Assembly (NCBI RefSeq): GCF_900660675.1
Contig: NZ_LR215039.1
Location: forward strand, 434,001-498,000
Reading direction: 5' to 3'
DNA length: 64,000 nt
Source of the DNA: Mycoplasmopsis columboralis
GTDB taxonomy: Bacteria; Bacillota_I; Bacilli_A; Mycoplasmatales; Metamycoplasmataceae
Every line of letters begins with the position of its first letter. Position 1 is the first letter of the stretch. The translations under genes were made by a program, and so were the position numbers. The notes under the pieces are model-generated. The model ran no database searches. It saw only the letters and a list, made by a program, of their open reading frames with translations, and was not told where the DNA came from. Below, piece by piece: positions 60,686-64,000 of the stretch.

Positions 60686-61537
60686 TTATTTAATTGCTCC
60701 GTTGGTAATTCCTGAAACAATACTTTTTTGTAACACAATGAAGAATACAATCATTGGAATTACGATAATAATAAGTGCGGCACTTTGAGTTCCATATGAA
60801 GAACTAAATCCTGAAACGGTTTTTTGTAAAGCTGTAATTAAAGTTAATTCTTTTCCTTTGGCAGCTAAAAATAGGTAAGGAAGTAAGAAGTCATTTCAAA
60901 TTCACATGGTGTTTAAAATTAAAATAGTTACAATAATTGGTTTAAGTAAAGGTAATACCACCTTAAAGTAAATACGAATTGGTCCATACCCTTCGACTTT
61001 AGAAACTTCTTCAAGTGAGAGAGGAATAGTACTAATAAATCCGTGCATCATGAAAATGCTTAACGCTAATCCAAATCCAGTATACATTACAACCATTCCG
61101 ATTAAATTATCCAAATATAAGGTGTTCATAAATGATAACAATGGAAACATAATTGATTGGAATGGAATGATCATTGACATTAAGAATAAGTAAAATAGTG
61201 CTTTAGATCATCAAGTTTTGGCTCTAGCGAGTTGTCAAGCTGTGAGCGAACTTAATAAAATAATAATTAAATTTGATGCAACTGTTAAAAACAAGGTAAT
61301 AAAGAAACTGGTAAAGAAGTCTAATGATTCAAAGGCTTTATCATAGTTTTTATCCGCACCAAAAGAATCACCGTCAAAAGTAAAAATATTTTGTGTCAAG
61401 TTAGCAGCTTCATTTTTAAAAGAAGTAAGTGCAATAATAATAAAAGGTAAAAGTCATAATACAGCAAAAGATACTATAAAAACAATTGTTGTAGTTCTAG
61501 CTGCGATAGTTGTGGGTTTAAGTCTTTTTTTGTTCAT
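60686..61537 (-). CDS. sugar ABC transporter permease, MalG type
   Basis: 283-aa permease with six predicted helices. The EAA loop EEVSKVEGYGPIRIYFKVVLPL sits before the last helices. Interacts with the ATPase and the second permease. TGA codons are Trp; reading frame checked end to end. Starts 1 nt after the stop of the MalF-type gene. Confidence 0.93.
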
Positions 61538-61538
61538 A

Positions 61539-62411
61539 TTAAGTTTCCACCTCGAATTTTTTGCTGATATATACTTGCACAAATGATAAGAATGACACTA
61601 AGATAATGAAAATAACTGATTTTGCTTGTGAAACAGCATAGAATTTTTCAATTTGACCAGTTTGGAAAATATCCACGGCAATTAAACGATAATCTCTTTT
61701 GGCCACGTCAGTAATTGCATAGTTAAGGTCAAACATTTTAAATGAACCACTTAACACTAAGAAGAATGCGATAGTTAAAGCAGGAGCTAAAGCAGGGAAA
61801 ACAACCGCTTTGAATGTTTGTCATTTTCCTGCTCCTTCAATGGCAGCAGCTTCTTCTAAGGTTTTATTAACATTTTGCAACGCTGCTATGTAAATAACCA
61901 TAATGTAACCTGTCATTTGTCATGTGTACACAATTGACATTGCAAATAAAGCGCTATTTGGTGTTGCGGTAGTGAAGTTTTTCCCATTTAAATATTCGGT
62001 CACTGAAGGAAAAATTTCAGGTAAAAGTTGATTAAACATTCTTTGTCAAATATAACCAATTAAAATCCCGCTAATTAAATTTGGAATAAAGTAAATACTT
62101 CTAAGAATGTTTCTACCACGAATAAAGGTTTTATTAAGGATATATGCTAGTCCAAGTGCTAGGAAGTTAACTAAAACTAAGTTAATAATTGCAAATAGAA
62201 CTGTATATCCAATTCTCTCTAAAAAGCCATTGCTTTTAAATGCGTTGGCAAAGTTTTTAAATCCAACAAACGCTAATGAAGCGTTTGGGTTTTCTCTATT
62301 TCAATCAGTAAATGAATAACCAATTGACATAATAGTAGGAATTAAAACGATGAGAGTAAAGATTATTAATGCCGGTAATACTAAACCGAAAAATCATCTT
62401 TTCTTATACAT
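61539..62411 (-). CDS. sugar ABC transporter permease, MalF type
   Basis: 290-aa permease, six helices, EAA loop EEAAAIEGAGKWQTFKAVVFPAL. Pairs with the MalG-type protein. Its start lies 17 nt after a hairpin that follows the binding-protein gene; AAGGA before the ATG. No TAA/TAG in frame. Confidence 0.93.
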
Positions 62412-62427
62412 TTTGTCCTTTCGTTAA

Positions 62428-62450
62428 TAAATGCCGGCTAGCGGCATTTA
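62428..62450 (-). other. intra-operon hairpin between binding protein and permeases
   Basis: TAAATGCCG/CGGCATTTA stem of 9 bp with a 5-nt loop and no long T run. Positioned like the malE-malF hairpin of other bacteria that lowers downstream expression or protects upstream mRNA. Confidence 0.5.
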
Positions 62451-62470
62451 TTCAAATTTGTGATTTGAGT

Positions 62471-64000
62471 TTATTTTCCACTTTCAGCTGCTGCTGTTTT
62501 AGCATCTTCAAGAGCTTTTCTGTAAATTGAAACCAATGAAGAAAGAGTTTGTCCTTGGTTTTGTGAACCTAAGTTTTGAATAAGTTCAATATAATCTGAG
62601 TTAGCATTGTTGAATTTTTCTGGGAAGTTAGTCATAACTCAAGTTGCAGTGTTTGCTCCTGTGTAGTTGTTTACAGAAGTAATAAGTTGGTTTGCTGATT
62701 CAACTTTAACTGATGTTGAAGCTGCATAAGGGTTTGATGAACCAATTTCGTTTGATAGGAATTTAATTCCTGTTTGTGTTTGGTATAAGAATTGTAAGAA
62801 TAATTTTGTAAGCTCTTTCACTTGTGGATTGTTGTTTTCTGTTGTTGCTCCTCATCTGTGAGTTGCGGCTACGAAAATTGAGCTTTTTCCATTATCTACG
62901 TTTGCTATAGGAAGTGGTAAAAATCCAAAGTTTTTGTATTTTTTAGCTGTTTGTTTTAGTTGTGAGTACATTCAAGTACCGTTTTGGAACATTCCTGCTC
63001 TACCAATTGCAACATTTGTTGCAGCAACAGTTGAATCAACAGTTCCTTTTTCGAGTTGTGAATATTCTGGGTTGTATGCTTTATATGAATCAATTAATAC
63101 ATCTCTAAATGCTTTAACAGTATCTGCTGTAAAGATGTTTTCTGGGTGTTCTTTTAAATCAGCAACAACTTCGTTGTATTTGTCAGCGTGAATACCTTTA
63201 GATCCAAGTAATCTTGCTGATAAGACAGCGTTCATTGTGTGGCTTGAAATAGGTCAGATGTTTCCACCTTCTGCTTTTGATACGTTGTAGAATGGTTGAA
63301 CATTTGCGTCTTTTAATTTAGCTGAAATAACTTCAAATCCTGCTGCTGTTAAATCACCTGATAATACATATAATTTACCGTCTTTTTCAACAGTTCCATT
63401 GTAGTTTTCGGTTGGTTTTGTTAATGAAACACCATCAGCTGAATATGTTGTAGAATCTCCAAATGATTTACCTTCTAAAACCATAATTCCTTTTTCAGCA
63501 AATAAATCTTTGTTGTAGATGATTCCGTAAGATTCTTCTGAAAGAGGCATAAAGTGTTTGTCCCCAACAGTGATATCTTCATATTGTCCAGTAGCGTTTT
63601 CAAGATATTCTGATGCACTTGTATCAACTAATAAGTTGTTGTATTTTGAGAATCCGATTGCTTTTTCTGAACTAAATAAAATAACTCCGTTTGTTTTTCC
63701 GTTTGTTAAGTTGGCATCAATTAAAGTTTCATAGTTTCCTGAACCTCCACCTTGAATTCATCTAAGGTTTGTTCCGAAGAATTGGTTGAAAGCTTTAATT
63801 AAGTCTTCAGATTGTTGAGTTGCTTCGTGTTTTCCTGAAAGAATTTTAAGTTCCGCTTTTGAATAGTTTTTAAATTTTTCTTTTAAAGCGGCAACGGTAG
63901 GGTCGTTTTTCATTTCTTCTAAATATTTTTGACTTGCTGTTTCTTTTTGAGTACATGAAACAGCAACAAAAGCTGCTGATGGAGCCAATACACCTAAAGC
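62471..64000 (-). CDS. sugar ABC transporter substrate-binding lipoprotein, 5' end outside window
   Basis: Solute-binding protein for the adjacent permeases. The N-terminal end is missing, but the visible start shows the lipobox VAVSC with Cys at about residue 17 of the visible part. Typical extracellular-binding-protein 1 features include KAIGFSKYNN, MPLSEESYGIIYNKDLF and NVAIGRAGMFQNG. Several TGA codons are Trp. Gene order binding protein-MalF-MalG-ATPase, followed by catabolic enzymes, suggests maltodextrin or a related alpha-glucoside as substrate. Confidence 0.92.

Overview
The window is a low-GC genome segment that must be read with genetic code 4 (UGA = Trp). Most genes are interrupted by in-frame TGA when read with the standard code but are continuous once TGA is read as tryptophan. 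A wall-less lifestyle fits the content: several lipobox lipoproteins, a small split translation/rRNA arrangement, CdaM-type diadenylate cyclase, CIRCE/HrcA heat-shock control, and no 5S gene next to 16S-23S. It is a mollicute, most likely of the hominis group (Mycoplasmopsis/Metamycoplasma type); I cannot name the species. Almost everything is on the minus strand; plus-strand exceptions are gmk-PP2C-STPK-rsgA-rpe, a PTS IIB-IIA gene and tpx.

Layout: 1-1.2 kb truB and a HAD phosphatase (minus). 1.3-5.2 kb gmk, PP2C phosphatase, Ser/Thr kinase, rsgA, rpe (plus). 5.2-11.3 kb a lipoprotein, pgsA, two small hypotheticals, mgtE, cdaM, a small tail-anchored protein and a CNNM/CorC protein. 11.4-15.3 kb dnaB-rplI-gdpP in the order gdpP>rplI>dnaB. 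15.4-16.3 kb a IIB-IIA protein lacking both IIA histidines. 16.4-25.3 kb three large lipoproteins (1452, 1000 and 424 aa). 25.4 kb tpx. 25.9-31.2 kb dnaX-ybaB-recR-tmk-holB-rsmI. 31.3-35.1 kb hrcA-grpE and dnaK, each unit behind a CIRCE. 35.1-36.9 kb a voltage-gated-type K+ channel and nfo. 37-41.5 kb an accessory block of five unrecognised membrane or coiled-coil proteins including a duplicated two-gene module. 41.7-47 kb secY-adk-map-infA-rpmJ-rpsM-rpsK-rpoA-rplQ. 47.2-51.9 kb 16S-23S rRNA. 52-54 kb recO and a YitT-family protein. 54-64 kb a maltodextrin/oligosaccharide cluster: binding lipoprotein (cut by the window end), two permeases, ATPase, GH13 alpha-glucosidase, GH65 phosphorylase and beta-phosphoglucomutase.

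How the genes work together: the sugar cluster reads as uptake by ABC transporter, hydrolysis (GH13), phosphorolysis (GH65) to beta-glucose-1-phosphate and conversion to glucose-6-phosphate (PgmB). Both the cyclase and the phosphodiesterase of c-di-AMP are present, along with Mg2+ and K+ transport candidates. PP2C and the kinase form a reversible phosphorylation pair. HrcA/CIRCE controls the chaperones. Several transcription units show a -10 hexamer 6-8 nt before the ATG with no Shine-Dalgarno, which suggests leaderless mRNAs.

The points most worth a second look are the IIB-IIA protein without IIA histidines, an N-terminal FKBP/trigger-factor-like domain on GrpE, the 37-41.5 kb membrane-protein block, a large coiled-coil insertion in the sugar ABC ATPase, internal repeats in the 1452-aa lipoprotein, and a frameshift at the end of the GH13 gene.
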